Assembly (NCBI RefSeq): GCF_000735135.1
Contig: NZ_JPLZ01000006.1
Coordinates: 124,001-188,000, forward strand
From: Chryseobacterium sp. FH1
Lineage (GTDB): Bacteria; Bacteroidota; Bacteroidia; Flavobacteriales; Weeksellaceae
Direction: 5' to 3'
DNA: 64,000 bases
Shown one piece after another: positions 24,801 through 32,705 of this stretch. The translations under genes were made by a program, and so were the position numbers. The notes beneath the pieces were generated by a model. It saw only the letters and a program-made list of their open reading frames with translations. It had not been told where the DNA came from and did not search any database. How positions within the stretch are numbered: position 1 is the first letter of the stretch; every line of letters begins with the position of its first letter.

Positions 24801-25548
24801 TGGAACGCGTTTCAATAATGTAAGAGCGCGTGAATTTGCATTGTCGCCATCCATCAATTGGAACAAAAATGCAGCAACCTTCTCCGCAAAATTGAAATAT
24901 GAGATTCTCGAAATCGCCAAAACGGCTGACCGTTATATTTCCCTGCCAGGCGTTGTGAACGAGGATGTTTTTAATTCAAAACAATTTGGAGGTGCGGATG
25001 TTTCTTTTGTTTATGAAAATTATGACAACAAAGCGAATCCTAAATTGGGAATGAAATTCGATATCAGAGCAGTTTACAATATCAATCTTCAAAATACAGA
25101 TAGACAGTTTACATCTGTCGAGACCGGACTTGGATTTTTGCATTATTTGACGCAAAATCAAAAATTGGTTTGGTCTTCTTACGCAAAAGCAAAATGGCTT
25201 TTAGGAAATGATTACGAGTTTTATCAAATGTCCACTTTAGGCGGAAATACAGATTTGCGTGGCTTCCGATTCAACCGCTTTTATGGGAAAAATTCCTTCT
25301 ACCAAAGTTCAGATCTGAGATATGAAGTTGGGAAAATAAAGAACTCGATTTTACCGTTGACGTATGGATTTTTTGGCGGATTTGATGTCGGAAGAGTTTG
25401 GGTTCCAAATGAGTATTCCAAAAAATGGCACAACTCTTACGGTGGCGGCCTTTGGTTGAATGCTGTGGATGCGATTTCTGCAAACGTTTCATATTTCACA
25501 TCTTCTGATGGTGGAAGATTGGTTGTGGGAATTGGTGGGACTTTTTAG
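21871..25548 (+). CDS. Outer-membrane lipoprotein: metallophosphoesterase + kinase-like middle + BamA-like barrel
   Basis: 1225 residues with a lipoprotein signal (lipobox FTAISC, Cys20). Residues about 45-370 are a calcineurin-like phosphoesterase with all metal motifs: VGDAG, FLGDNIYP, PGNHDW, THHPLITHG and SGHDHN. Residues about 440-680 resemble an atypical kinase: strand YVIRALKK at 465-472, then LIGDWDRHHDQW at 601-612 and PIPKDRDQAF at 627-636, similar in order to the GNxDRHH and metal-binding Asp of HipA/Fam20-type kinases. From about 870 it is a beta-barrel of the BamA/surface antigen type, with GGNTDLRGFRF near 1127. Phosphatase and barrel are confident; the kinase resemblance is my reading. 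Periplasm-facing or surface-exposed phosphatase role is likely. Confidence 0.8.
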   Translation: MKKKYPLFLLIILSFTAISCAVQNADYGNNAKNFERNSPIQDSIVHTFYLVGDAGNLDQDESFHNMNILKDSLSKASANSTLLFLGDNIYPVGMPKKDDENRPLAEKKMDNQISLATNFAGKTIFIPGNHDWYNNGIKGLKREEDYVIEKLNDKSAFSPRNGCPIETRKINKKLTLILIDTEWVLADWSKNPGINEKCDLKTREDFYTEFEDQLNKNQNKTVVVATHHPLITHGSHGGFYSWEKQLFPLENKIPLPILGTGINLIRATGGITHQDISNQNYKKLADRLKTLIGGRKNVVVVSGHDHNLQYIEQGDIRQIVSGAGSKTESAKAVGSNDFSYGKNGYAELKISKSGNAEVSFFSLNQEKSDLLFRKTVLGKEEKIAKDYQKNFPQYSQASIYDSAMTKKNKFYEFLWGKHYREYYSKKINVENLALDTLFGGVKTDRAGGGHQTKSLRLETKNGNEYVIRALKKSGVRFLQSVAFKNQYVIDEFTGSYADKFLLDFYTTSHPYTPLVIGEMSDKLGIRHTTPQLFYIPKQKTLKNFNENFGDELYYLEDRPMETEENPNKVVGTDEVILNLAKDKKYKIDEKAWIKARLFDMLIGDWDRHHDQWKFEARKENGNVIYSPIPKDRDQAFAKYDGFITGILMEFPELKHMQTFDSEIESVKWFNREPYPLDLVFAKNSVQKDWLKEAEFIQKNLTENDIRTAFKNLPREIQDKVSEDLIQKLITRKSDLQKYASQYYKILQEKVILTGTDKKDKFVVVRLPINETQVNIYRVKKSGEELASSKIYPGEVTKEILLYGLDDDDEFVVQGNNKTSIRIELLGGLGNDRYSVLNSKKVKIYDYKSKKNDFENKGNARLKLTDDYDINQYNYRNPKYNVFTTYMNFNFNPDDALAIGFNADYTVNDFIKNPYSQKHHFLANYFTGTEGYEFAYQGLFPTLTGGWFYGLDTRVTSSHYIRNFYGIGNETINPKNEFGTRFNNVRAREFALSPSINWNKNAATFSAKLKYEILEIAKTADRYISLPGVVNEDVFNSKQFGGADVSFVYENYDNKANPKLGMKFDIRAVYNINLQNTDRQFTSVETGLGFLHYLTQNQKLVWSSYAKAKWLLGNDYEFYQMSTLGGNTDLRGFRFNRFYGKNSFYQSSDLRYEVGKIKNSILPLTYGFFGGFDVGRVWVPNEYSKKWHNSYGGGLWLNAVDAISANVSYFTSSDGGRLVVGIGGTF

Positions 25549-25585
25549 AGTTTAATAGATAAATTTAATATAGTTTAATAAGATA

Positions 25586-25620
25586 AAACCCCTTCAGAGT
25601 TCTAAACTCTGAAGGGGTTT
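25586..25620. terminator. Strong bidirectional intrinsic terminator
   Basis: Perfect 15-bp stem (AAACCCCTTCAGAGT and complement) with a TCTAA loop between convergent genes. Confidence 0.8.
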
Positions 25621-25634
25621 GTGTTCAGGAAATC

Positions 25635-26495
25635 TTACTTCAGCTTTAACTGATAAAGATTCCCCGTAATTTTCTTATCACCTTCATCTGTCATCAGGAT
25701 CGTGTTTTCATCTTTAAAGCAAAGTCCTTCTTTTTGTGTGTGGTGATTCAACTCAATTTTTTCGACATCTCCAGAGAAGAAATTATCGCCTTTCCAATTG
25801 GTAAAGATCCATACTTTATCGGAACTTAAAATCGCAACTTTGTCTTTGTTTGGACTGATGTCAGCGCTCGTCACAGCACAATGATTGAACTGGTCGCAAG
25901 TCACAAAACTTCCAATTTTTTTGGCTGGTAATTTCTGAAGCGGATTATTTTCAACTTCGTAAAGAACAGTTGTTCCATCAAACTTTGAACTTCTATTTTT
26001 CGTGAACAGATAAAATTTATTTTTAAAGATAAAAAACGACTCCACATCAAAGATCCTGTCTTTTTTCTTTGGCGGGAACTCGGTTTGCTCTGGGTAGTAG
26101 AATTCTACTATGAACTGTGCTTTTGCTTCGTTTTTATCGAGATCTGATGCATTGATCTTGTAGATCATAAGATTTTGACGCTCGTTGTCATTATTCCCAA
26201 AATCACCGATATAGATATTTCCTTCATCATCAGAAGTCAAATCTTCCCAATCGTTATTTTCAACATTGGTAATCGTAATTTCCTTGATTAATTGGCCTTT
26301 TTCATTAAACCCGAAAAGAACATTTCTGTTATGATTGTCCTCAATCGTCCAAATCAGGGGCGACGCTTTTGATATTTCTGCGGCCGACGCTTCTTTTATT
26401 TTTTTTGGTAATGATGAGATGGTGGAGAAATTCTCCTGCGTTTGAGAACAGGAAAACGTGATGGATAACAAAGCTAAAAAGGAGAAGATTTTCAT
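25635..26495 (-). CDS. Putative lipoprotein, propeller-like; paralogue of 14356-15234
   Basis: 286 residues with a lipoprotein signal (FLALLSITFSCSQ, Cys16). The body shares ordered blocks with 14356-15234: NDWEDLTSDDEGNIYIGDF, GNN, MIYKI, FYYPEQTEFPPKK, FDVESFFI, EGLCF and the final MTDEGD, spaced like blades of a beta-propeller. No catalytic signature is visible. Both genes are single-copy neighbours of tRNA/rRNA modification genes (rlmN and queA), which is probably chance. Role unknown. Confidence 0.6.
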   Translation of the reverse strand: MKIFSFLALLSITFSCSQTQENFSTISSLPKKIKEASAAEISKASPLIWTIEDNHNRNVLFGFNEKGQLIKEITITNVENNDWEDLTSDDEGNIYIGDFGNNDNERQNLMIYKINASDLDKNEAKAQFIVEFYYPEQTEFPPKKKDRIFDVESFFIFKNKFYLFTKNRSSKFDGTTVLYEVENNPLQKLPAKKIGSFVTCDQFNHCAVTSADISPNKDKVAILSSDKVWIFTNWKGDNFFSGDVEKIELNHHTQKEGLCFKDENTILMTDEGDKKITGNLYQLKLK

Positions 26496-26528
26496 TGGAT
26501 GAAATTAAATAAAATATAAGACATAAAA

Positions 26529-26555
26529 AAATGCGCAACTAGAAGTCGCGCATTT
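26529..26555. terminator. Intrinsic terminator after queA
   Basis: AAATGCGCAACT/AGTCGCGCATTT, 12-bp arms with one mismatch, T-run on the minus strand. Confidence 0.65.
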
Positions 26556-26575
26556 CTATTAATAAAGTTAGATTC

Positions 26576-27625
26576 TTAAAGGATCAACATTGCGTCTCCG
26601 TAAGAATAGAATTTGTAGTTTTCTTTGATTGCCTCCTCGTAAGCTCTCATTATGAAATCTTTGTTCGCGAAAGCGGCGATCATCATGATCAAAGTAGATT
26701 TTGGCGTGTGGAAATTGGTGATCATTGCATTTGCAACACCAAAGTCGTGAGGTGGATAGATGAACTTGTTGGTCCAGCCTCTGTACGCGGAAATCTTTTT
26801 GTTGGAAGAAACAGATGTTTCCAAAGCTCTCATCGTAGTTGTACCCACGGCACAAACTCTGCGTCCTTCTTCAACAGCTCTGTTGATGATTTCTGCGTTT
26901 TTCTCATCGATGATGGCTTCTTCAGATTCCATTTTGTGCTTGGAAAGATCTTCAACTTCAATCGGGTTGAAAGTTCCCAAACCAACGTGTAGCGTGATCT
27001 CGGCGAAATCGATTCCTTTGATTTCCAATCTCTTCATCAAATGTTTTGAGAAATGCAGACCAGCAGTTGGAGCGGCAACAGCGCCTTCTACTTTTGCGTA
27101 GATTGTTTGATATCTTTCAGCATCTTCTGGCTCAACTTCTCTTTTGATGTATTTCGGAAGTGGCGTTTCTCCAAGTTCTGTCAATTTTGCACGGAATTCT
27201 TCGTAAGAACCGTCGAACAAGAATCTCAAAGTTCTTCCTCTTGATGTCGTGTTGTCGATAACTTCAGCAACCAAAGATTCGTCCTCTGTGAAGAATAATT
27301 TGTTACCGATTCTGATCTTTCTTGCCGGATCTACCAACACATCCCAAACTCTTGTTTCAGGATCCAGTTCTCTCAACAAGAAAACTTCGATTTTTGCGCC
27401 TGTTTTTTCTTTGTTTCCAAAAAGTCTTGCAGGGAAAACTTTGGTGTTGTTGAAGATGAAAAGATCTTTCTCGTCGAAATAATCGATTACGTCTTTGAAC
27501 AAACGGTGTGTGATGGTTTCAGTTTTTCTGTCTAGCACCATTAGTTTCGCCTCGTCGCGGTTTTCTGATGGATGCTCAGCTAGCAATTCAGCTGGAAGAT
27601 CAAAGTTAAAATCTGATGTTTTCAT
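26576..27625 (-). CDS. queA: S-adenosylmethionine:tRNA ribosyltransferase-isomerase
   Basis: 349 residues, normal length. It transfers the ribosyl part of SAM to preQ1 in tRNA, giving epoxyqueuosine. Family blocks in order: [25 protein letters not shown] at the start, [15 protein letters not shown] near 55-70, [18 protein letters not shown] near 184, VGLGTFNPI near 214, and the C-terminal [11 protein letters not shown] and [13 protein letters not shown]. The gene is preceded by a -7 element at 27667-27674 and followed by the terminator at 26529-26555, so it is a single-gene unit. Confidence 0.97.
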   Translation of the reverse strand: MKTSDFNFDLPAELLAEHPSENRDEAKLMVLDRKTETITHRLFKDVIDYFDEKDLFIFNNTKVFPARLFGNKEKTGAKIEVFLLRELDPETRVWDVLVDPARKIRIGNKLFFTEDESLVAEVIDNTTSRGRTLRFLFDGSYEEFRAKLTELGETPLPKYIKREVEPEDAERYQTIYAKVEGAVAAPTAGLHFSKHLMKRLEIKGIDFAEITLHVGLGTFNPIEVEDLSKHKMESEEAIIDEKNAEIINRAVEEGRRVCAVGTTTMRALETSVSSNKKISAYRGWTNKFIYPPHDFGVANAMITNFHTPKSTLIMMIAAFANKDFIMRAYEEAIKENYKFYSYGDAMLIL

Positions 27626-27666
27626 AAAATTTACGGATTTTATTTGTTTTAAATTTTTTGGAATGG

Positions 27667-27674
27667 CAAAGATA
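27667..27674 (-). promoter_or_regulatory. -7 promoter element of queA
   Basis: TATCTTTG on the minus strand, 41 bases upstream of the ATG at 27625. Confidence 0.45.
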
Positions 27675-27847
27675 CAACATTAGAAAGCCTTTGTCAAGCA
27701 ATTCTGTTTTTTTGAAATGTTGATTGATGACATTATCGATTTATTAATATTTTTTTAGAAAATAAGCAATGTTATTTGGTGTTTTCTACAAAAAACATTT
27801 AATTTAGTGCATTTAAAAGTTGTTATCGCCAATTAATTCGCTTTGTT

Positions 27848-29746
27848 ATGAGTATTGAAAACGAAAATCCTGAAATTGAAAAACCAAATTCTGAAGTCAA
27901 TCCTGCTGAAAATCAATCGGTAGAGAATGTAGCTCCAGAAGAAGTTTCGGAAAACGAAAAACCAGAATCTGAAGTTAGCCTTGTTGAAGAAAAATCAATA
28001 GAAGAAGTTGCTACAGAGGAAAAGTCAGAAAATGAAACTGAAACAGAAGCTGAACATCAGGAAATCGAAATTGCACAAGAAAATTATTCCAATCTGTCTC
28101 TGAAAGAAACCTTGGACGAAATGGAATCCATCGTGAACAAAGATGATGCTCATTCGTTTTCGAAAAAATTCAGTGCGTTGAGAGATCACGCCAATCATAA
28201 AATATCAGACGAAGTAGAAGATAAAAAGCACGAGTTTGTTGAGCAAGGCAATGCAGAAGAGCACTTCGAATTCCATCATCCACAAGCATCGAAATTGACT
28301 GCGTTGGTCAACATCTTCCGAGAAAAGCAGGACAATTTCCACAAATCCCAAGAAGCGGATCATCAAAAAAACTTAGACGAAAGATTAGGAATTATCGAAA
28401 GACTTAAAAATCTTTATACCAATTCTGAACCTGGCGTCAATCTCTTCAAATCGATCAGAGAAATCAAGGAAGCTTGGGGAAATGCTGGTCAAGTCGCAAA
28501 ATCTGAGTTTAAAAATCTAAATAATAATTATTTCCATCATTTGAAAATGTTTAATGAGATGTTGGATCTGAACAAAGAATTTCTTGAGCAGGAATTTGCC
28601 CACAATCTTGAAAAGAGGCAACACATCATTTCGAGAGCAAAAGAATTGCTTGAAGAAAAAGTAGTTCAAAAAGCTTTGAACGAGTTGCAATATCTGCACA
28701 AACTTTGGAAGGAAGAAGCTGAGCCAGTTGCGGAGGAATTCCGTGAGAAAACTTGGGAAGAGTTCAAAGAAGTTTCGAACAAAATCCACGAAAGAAAATC
28801 CGAATTGATTGCTGTGATCGAATCCGAGCAATTGGAAAATCTTGAGAAGAAAACCAAAATCATCGAGGAGCTGAAAACGCTTGCAAAGCCAGAATCCATT
28901 AATCATATTTATTGGCAACAAGCCATCAAAAGGGTTGAGGAGTTGCGTGCTGAATTCTTAAAATTAGGGACAGTTCCTAAGAAAGTGTCCAACCAGAATT
29001 GGACAGATTTCAAAGTGGTTTTGAGGGAATTCAATACTGGAAAAAATGATTTCTATAAAAATCTGAAAGGTTCTCAGATCCATAATCTTGAGGAGAAGCA
29101 AGGTTTGATAAAAACCGCTCAGGACAATATGAATTCTGAGGATTGGGAAACTGTGGTTCCACTTTTCAAAAAACTACAGGAAGATTGGAAGAAAATTGGC
29201 CACGTTCCTAGAAGTCAGGCGAATAAAGTTTGGGATGATTTCCGTGATGCTTGCAATACTTTTTTCAAAAATTACAGAGAAAAGAATAACGCAACGGGCG
29301 ACAATTGGAAAGAAAATTACAAAAGCAAAAAAGGATTACTTGAGGATTTGAAAGCTTTGACAGATGAAGAAGGTTCTGTGGAGAAAATCGAGAATATCAA
29401 AAATGCCTGGAATGCGATTGGAAAAGTGCCGAAGGATAAATTGTCTATCAATACAGAATTCAATAAAACGTTGAGGGAAAAATTGAAACTCAACAAAATC
29501 AATGAGTTCGATTTGAAGGAGGAAAACCTTTCTGAAAGCCAGTTGACAGACAAGGCGAGAAAGATAAAAAATCAAATTGCTGATTTGGAATCCGAAGTGG
29601 TTCAGTTGGAAAATAACTTGGCATTCTTTGGAACTGCAACACGTGACAATCCGCTTCTGAAAGATACTTATGACAAATTGGACGGCAAAAAAGAACAGTT
29701 GGAAGGCCTGAAGGTTACACTTCACAACATCATTGCTGGAGAATAA
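27848..29746 (+). CDS. DUF349 repeat protein
   Basis: 632 residues. The first ~85 residues are an acidic low-complexity stretch rich in Glu, Asn, Pro and Ser (VAPEEVSENEKPESEVSLVEE), then come several DUF349 helical repeats marked by the recurring W pattern (IKEAWGNAGQVA, LHKLWKEEAEPV, EDWKKIGHVPR, IKNAWNAIGKVPK). The C-terminal ~60 residues are a coiled coil. Cytoplasmic, no signal peptide. DUF349 proteins are widespread in Bacteroidetes; the role is unknown, but the repeats look like a protein- or nucleic-acid-binding scaffold. No paralogue in the window. Confidence 0.85.
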   Translation: MSIENENPEIEKPNSEVNPAENQSVENVAPEEVSENEKPESEVSLVEEKSIEEVATEEKSENETETEAEHQEIEIAQENYSNLSLKETLDEMESIVNKDDAHSFSKKFSALRDHANHKISDEVEDKKHEFVEQGNAEEHFEFHHPQASKLTALVNIFREKQDNFHKSQEADHQKNLDERLGIIERLKNLYTNSEPGVNLFKSIREIKEAWGNAGQVAKSEFKNLNNNYFHHLKMFNEMLDLNKEFLEQEFAHNLEKRQHIISRAKELLEEKVVQKALNELQYLHKLWKEEAEPVAEEFREKTWEEFKEVSNKIHERKSELIAVIESEQLENLEKKTKIIEELKTLAKPESINHIYWQQAIKRVEELRAEFLKLGTVPKKVSNQNWTDFKVVLREFNTGKNDFYKNLKGSQIHNLEEKQGLIKTAQDNMNSEDWETVVPLFKKLQEDWKKIGHVPRSQANKVWDDFRDACNTFFKNYREKNNATGDNWKENYKSKKGLLEDLKALTDEEGSVEKIENIKNAWNAIGKVPKDKLSINTEFNKTLREKLKLNKINEFDLKEENLSESQLTDKARKIKNQIADLESEVVQLENNLAFFGTATRDNPLLKDTYDKLDGKKEQLEGLKVTLHNIIAGE

Positions 29747-29770
29747 AATTTGAATTTTTTAAAATATACG

Positions 29771-29797
29771 AATCCCCTTTTCTAAGGGGATTTTTTT
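29771..29797 (+). terminator. Terminator of the DUF349 gene
   Basis: AATCCCCTT/AAGGGGATT stem with T-run. Confidence 0.75.
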
Positions 29798-29901
29798 GTT
29801 TACTTGTTTAATGTAAACTATTATTAATAATCAATTTCAAAAAAATAAAAGATATCTTCTAAAAAAATGATATTTTTATGACTCGTTATTAAAACTTTTT
29901 T

Positions 29902-31761
29902 ATGTTAAAAAAATACTTATTTGTATTATCTGTTTTTCCAGCATTCATATCAGCACAAGCGCCATCAGCATATTATTCTGGAACGGAAAATCTGGCAGGT
30001 TATGCACTGAAAAGTAAGCTTCACGATATCATATCAACCAAAACTTACAATTATCATTACGATGATCTGAAGACTTTGTATGGACAGACCGATATAGATA
30101 GATATTATGATTTTGGTGCAGATAACAATACTTATCTGCTTGATATTTATTCCAATAATCCAACTGGAACAACGGCTTATCATTACACGCTTGACAACAT
30201 TATTGGTTCTGGAAATGCGGAAGGTCTTGGCTGGAATCGTGAGCACATGATGCCTCAAAGTTCTTTCAATAGCGCGTATCCAATGTATTCTGATTTGTTT
30301 TTCGTGGTTCCCACAGATGCCAGAATCAATCAGTTGAGAAGTAATTATCCTTACGGAAAAGCGGGTTCTACTACTTATTACACTTTCACCAATGGTTCAA
30401 AACAAGCTTCCAATGGAACACCGAATGCAACTTACACAGGAAGGGTTTATGAACCGATAGATGAATTTAAAGGCGATGTGGCGAGAACACTTTTGTACTT
30501 TGCGGTTCGATATGAAGGGAAATTAGGAGCATTCAATTTTACGACCAATGCCACTGATCCTACGAAAGATCAAAATCCATTAGACGGATCCGAAGAAAAA
30601 GCATACGAAAATTGGTACGTGGCGATGCTACTCAACTGGCACCAGCAAGATCCTGTCTCTCAACGTGAAATTGACAGAAATAATTCGGTTTTCAACATTC
30701 AGAAAAATAGAAATCCATTTGTTGATCATCCAGAATGGGTTGGCATGATTTGGAATCAAACACCGGATAATGTTGCGCCTTCCGCACCTTCATCCTTATT
30801 GTTAGCAAGAAATTCGGCTTACTTTGTCAATTTGGTTTGGCAAGCAAGTCCGGAATCTGATGTTGTGGGGTACAGGATTTATCAGGATGGTGTTTTGGTA
30901 GCAACGTCAAAAACCAATTCGGCTTCAGTAGATCATTTGACGCCTGGGACAAATTATAATTTTACTGTAAAAGCTTACGACAGTGGAAATCTTGAAAGTC
31001 CACAAAGTAATACCATTAGCATCACCACATTAGAAAATGATATTTTTGCGAAAGATCTTCAAATCGTGAAATATTTGGAAGGAACGGGAGATAATAAAGC
31101 TTACGAAATTGCCAACAGAACTGGACACGCCGTTGATCTTGAAAAATATAAGTTGGGAATCCAGTTGAAAATCACCAACTATTTTTTTGCAGGACCATCT
31201 GAATTAGAAGGAAGGATTGAAAATAATGAAAGTTTTGTGGTCATCAATCCAAATGCAAATTTCAGTTGTTTCGATATTTCAAATGCTAAATTTGTGTCAA
31301 ACGCGCCAGCACTTACTTTCACAGGAACAAATTATGTGGAATTATCGTATAAATCCACAACGATAGATGCGATTGGTAGCAAAGGAGTGGATAACACGAA
31401 TGCGAACAAATCACTTTACAGAAAGTCAGATGTCATCAATCCAAACTCAACTTTTAATGGCGATGAATGGACGACTTACGCGTCAGATTATTGTCTAAAT
31501 TTAGGGTCATTAGCAGTTAATGATATTTCGAATAAAACTTTAGATTTCAATATCTATCCAAATCCAGTTACGGATGTTGTAAATATTAATGGCGATGTAA
31601 ACAAAGCAAAATCAGCCAAGATTTATGATCTTACAGGAAAATTAGTTAAAGAAATCAATAATCCATTCGTGAACAAAAAATCAATCAATGTTGCTTCGTT
31701 GTTACCTGGAACTTATATTTTGAATGTTGACGGAAAATCAATCAAGTTTATTAAAAAGTAA
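29902..31761 (+). CDS. Secreted endonuclease I family nuclease with Fn3 and T9SS sorting domain
   Basis: 619 residues. Signal peptide (KKYLFVLSVFPAFISA), then an EndA/NucM-type nuclease domain at about 25-285 with the hallmark NREHMMPQSSF near 113 and FFVVPTDARINQLRSN after it. Residues about 290-380 are a fibronectin type III domain (PSAPSSLLLARNSAYFVNLVW), about 385-520 a lamin-tail-like beta domain, and the last ~75 residues are a type IX secretion sorting domain (FNIYPNPVTDVVNI ... LTGKLVKEI ... GTYILNV). It should degrade DNA or RNA outside the cell or on its surface. Own terminator at 31784-31812. Confidence 0.88.
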   Translation: MLKKYLFVLSVFPAFISAQAPSAYYSGTENLAGYALKSKLHDIISTKTYNYHYDDLKTLYGQTDIDRYYDFGADNNTYLLDIYSNNPTGTTAYHYTLDNIIGSGNAEGLGWNREHMMPQSSFNSAYPMYSDLFFVVPTDARINQLRSNYPYGKAGSTTYYTFTNGSKQASNGTPNATYTGRVYEPIDEFKGDVARTLLYFAVRYEGKLGAFNFTTNATDPTKDQNPLDGSEEKAYENWYVAMLLNWHQQDPVSQREIDRNNSVFNIQKNRNPFVDHPEWVGMIWNQTPDNVAPSAPSSLLLARNSAYFVNLVWQASPESDVVGYRIYQDGVLVATSKTNSASVDHLTPGTNYNFTVKAYDSGNLESPQSNTISITTLENDIFAKDLQIVKYLEGTGDNKAYEIANRTGHAVDLEKYKLGIQLKITNYFFAGPSELEGRIENNESFVVINPNANFSCFDISNAKFVSNAPALTFTGTNYVELSYKSTTIDAIGSKGVDNTNANKSLYRKSDVINPNSTFNGDEWTTYASDYCLNLGSLAVNDISNKTLDFNIYPNPVTDVVNINGDVNKAKSAKIYDLTGKLVKEINNPFVNKKSINVASLLPGTYILNVDGKSIKFIKK

Positions 31762-31783
31762 AAACATAAAATTTTCATTAATG

Positions 31784-31812
31784 AACTCCTTAATCTTAGG
31801 GAGTTTTTTTGT
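31784..31812 (+). terminator. Terminator of the endonuclease gene
   Basis: AACTCC...GGAGTT hairpin followed by TTTTTT. Confidence 0.65.
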
Positions 31813-31881
31813 TTAATAACACCATTGGAATTATAAACAGAACCATCGTTTATATGGATTTAGATTTAACAAATAATTTCG

Positions 31882-31889
31882 TAAATTTG
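31882..31889 (+). promoter_or_regulatory. -7 promoter element of the purC-purF operon
   Basis: TAAATTTG, 77 bases before the preferred purC start, leaving a leader of about 70 bases. No purine riboswitch was recognised in it. Confidence 0.5.
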
Positions 31890-31966
31890 TGCGTAAATCT
31901 AATAGTAAAAAGTTTAAATGGAAATCGTGATGAAAGCGAATTCCGTTTGAAAAAATGAAAGTAATT

Positions 31967-32689
31967 ATGAGTCAAAAGAAAGAAATGCTTTACGAAGGTA
32001 AAGCTAAGCAGGTTTTCGCTACAGATAAACCTGACGAAGTCGTTGTACGCTACAAAGATGATGCTACAGCCTTCAATGCACAGAAACGCGGACAATTCGA
32101 TAGAAAGGGCGAATTGAATAACGCAATTTCTACACTTATTTTCGGATATCTTGCAGAAAACGGAATCCCAACGCACCTTATTGCAAAACTGGACGACAGA
32201 GAGCAATTGGTGAAAAAAGTGGACATCATTCCTCTGGAAATGGTTGTTCGCAATTATGTTGCAGGAAGTATGGCTCAGAGATTAGGCGTGGAAGAAGGTC
32301 TTAAATCTCCGGTTACCATTTTTGATCTTTGCTACAAAAAAGACGAATTAGGAGATCCGTTGATCAATGATCATCACGCTGTTTTCCTTGGCGCAGCAAC
32401 TTATGAAGAACTGAATGAGATGTATGCTTTGACAGATAAGATCAATAAACTTTTGATTGATTTATTTGACAAGGCAAACGTTATCCTTGTAGATTTCAAG
32501 ATCGAGTTGGGAAAAACTTCTGATGGCAAGATTGTTTTGGCAGACGAGATTTCTCCAGACACTTGCAGACTGTGGGACAAAGATACAATGAAGAAGCTTG
32601 ACAAAGACAGATTCAGAAGAGATCTGGGCGAGATCACAGAAGCTTACGTTGAGATCTACGACAGACTACAAACCGCTTTAGCTAAATAA
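31967..32689 (+). CDS. purC: Phosphoribosylaminoimidazole-succinocarboxamide (SAICAR) synthase
   Basis: 240 residues from ATG 31967 (an ATG at 31955 would add four residues). It joins CAIR and aspartate with ATP in purine synthesis. The family motif sequence is complete: MLYEGKAKQVFATD near the start, YKDDATAFN, IPTHLI, IPLEMVVRNYVAGSMAQR and LVDFKIELGKTSDGKIVLADEISPDTCRLWD. It is followed by purF after 16 bases, so the two form an operon, ended by the terminator at 34355-34397. Confidence 0.97.
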   Translation: MSQKKEMLYEGKAKQVFATDKPDEVVVRYKDDATAFNAQKRGQFDRKGELNNAISTLIFGYLAENGIPTHLIAKLDDREQLVKKVDIIPLEMVVRNYVAGSMAQRLGVEEGLKSPVTIFDLCYKKDELGDPLINDHHAVFLGAATYEELNEMYALTDKINKLLIDLFDKANVILVDFKIELGKTSDGKIVLADEISPDTCRLWDKDTMKKLDKDRFRRDLGEITEAYVEIYDRLQTALAK

Positions 32690-32705
32690 TCCGAAAACCA
32701 AAAAA

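Noticed and set aside
31890-31966. Possible purine riboswitch before purC
   Set aside because: The leader is about 70 bases, and no conserved purine aptamer pattern was seen.
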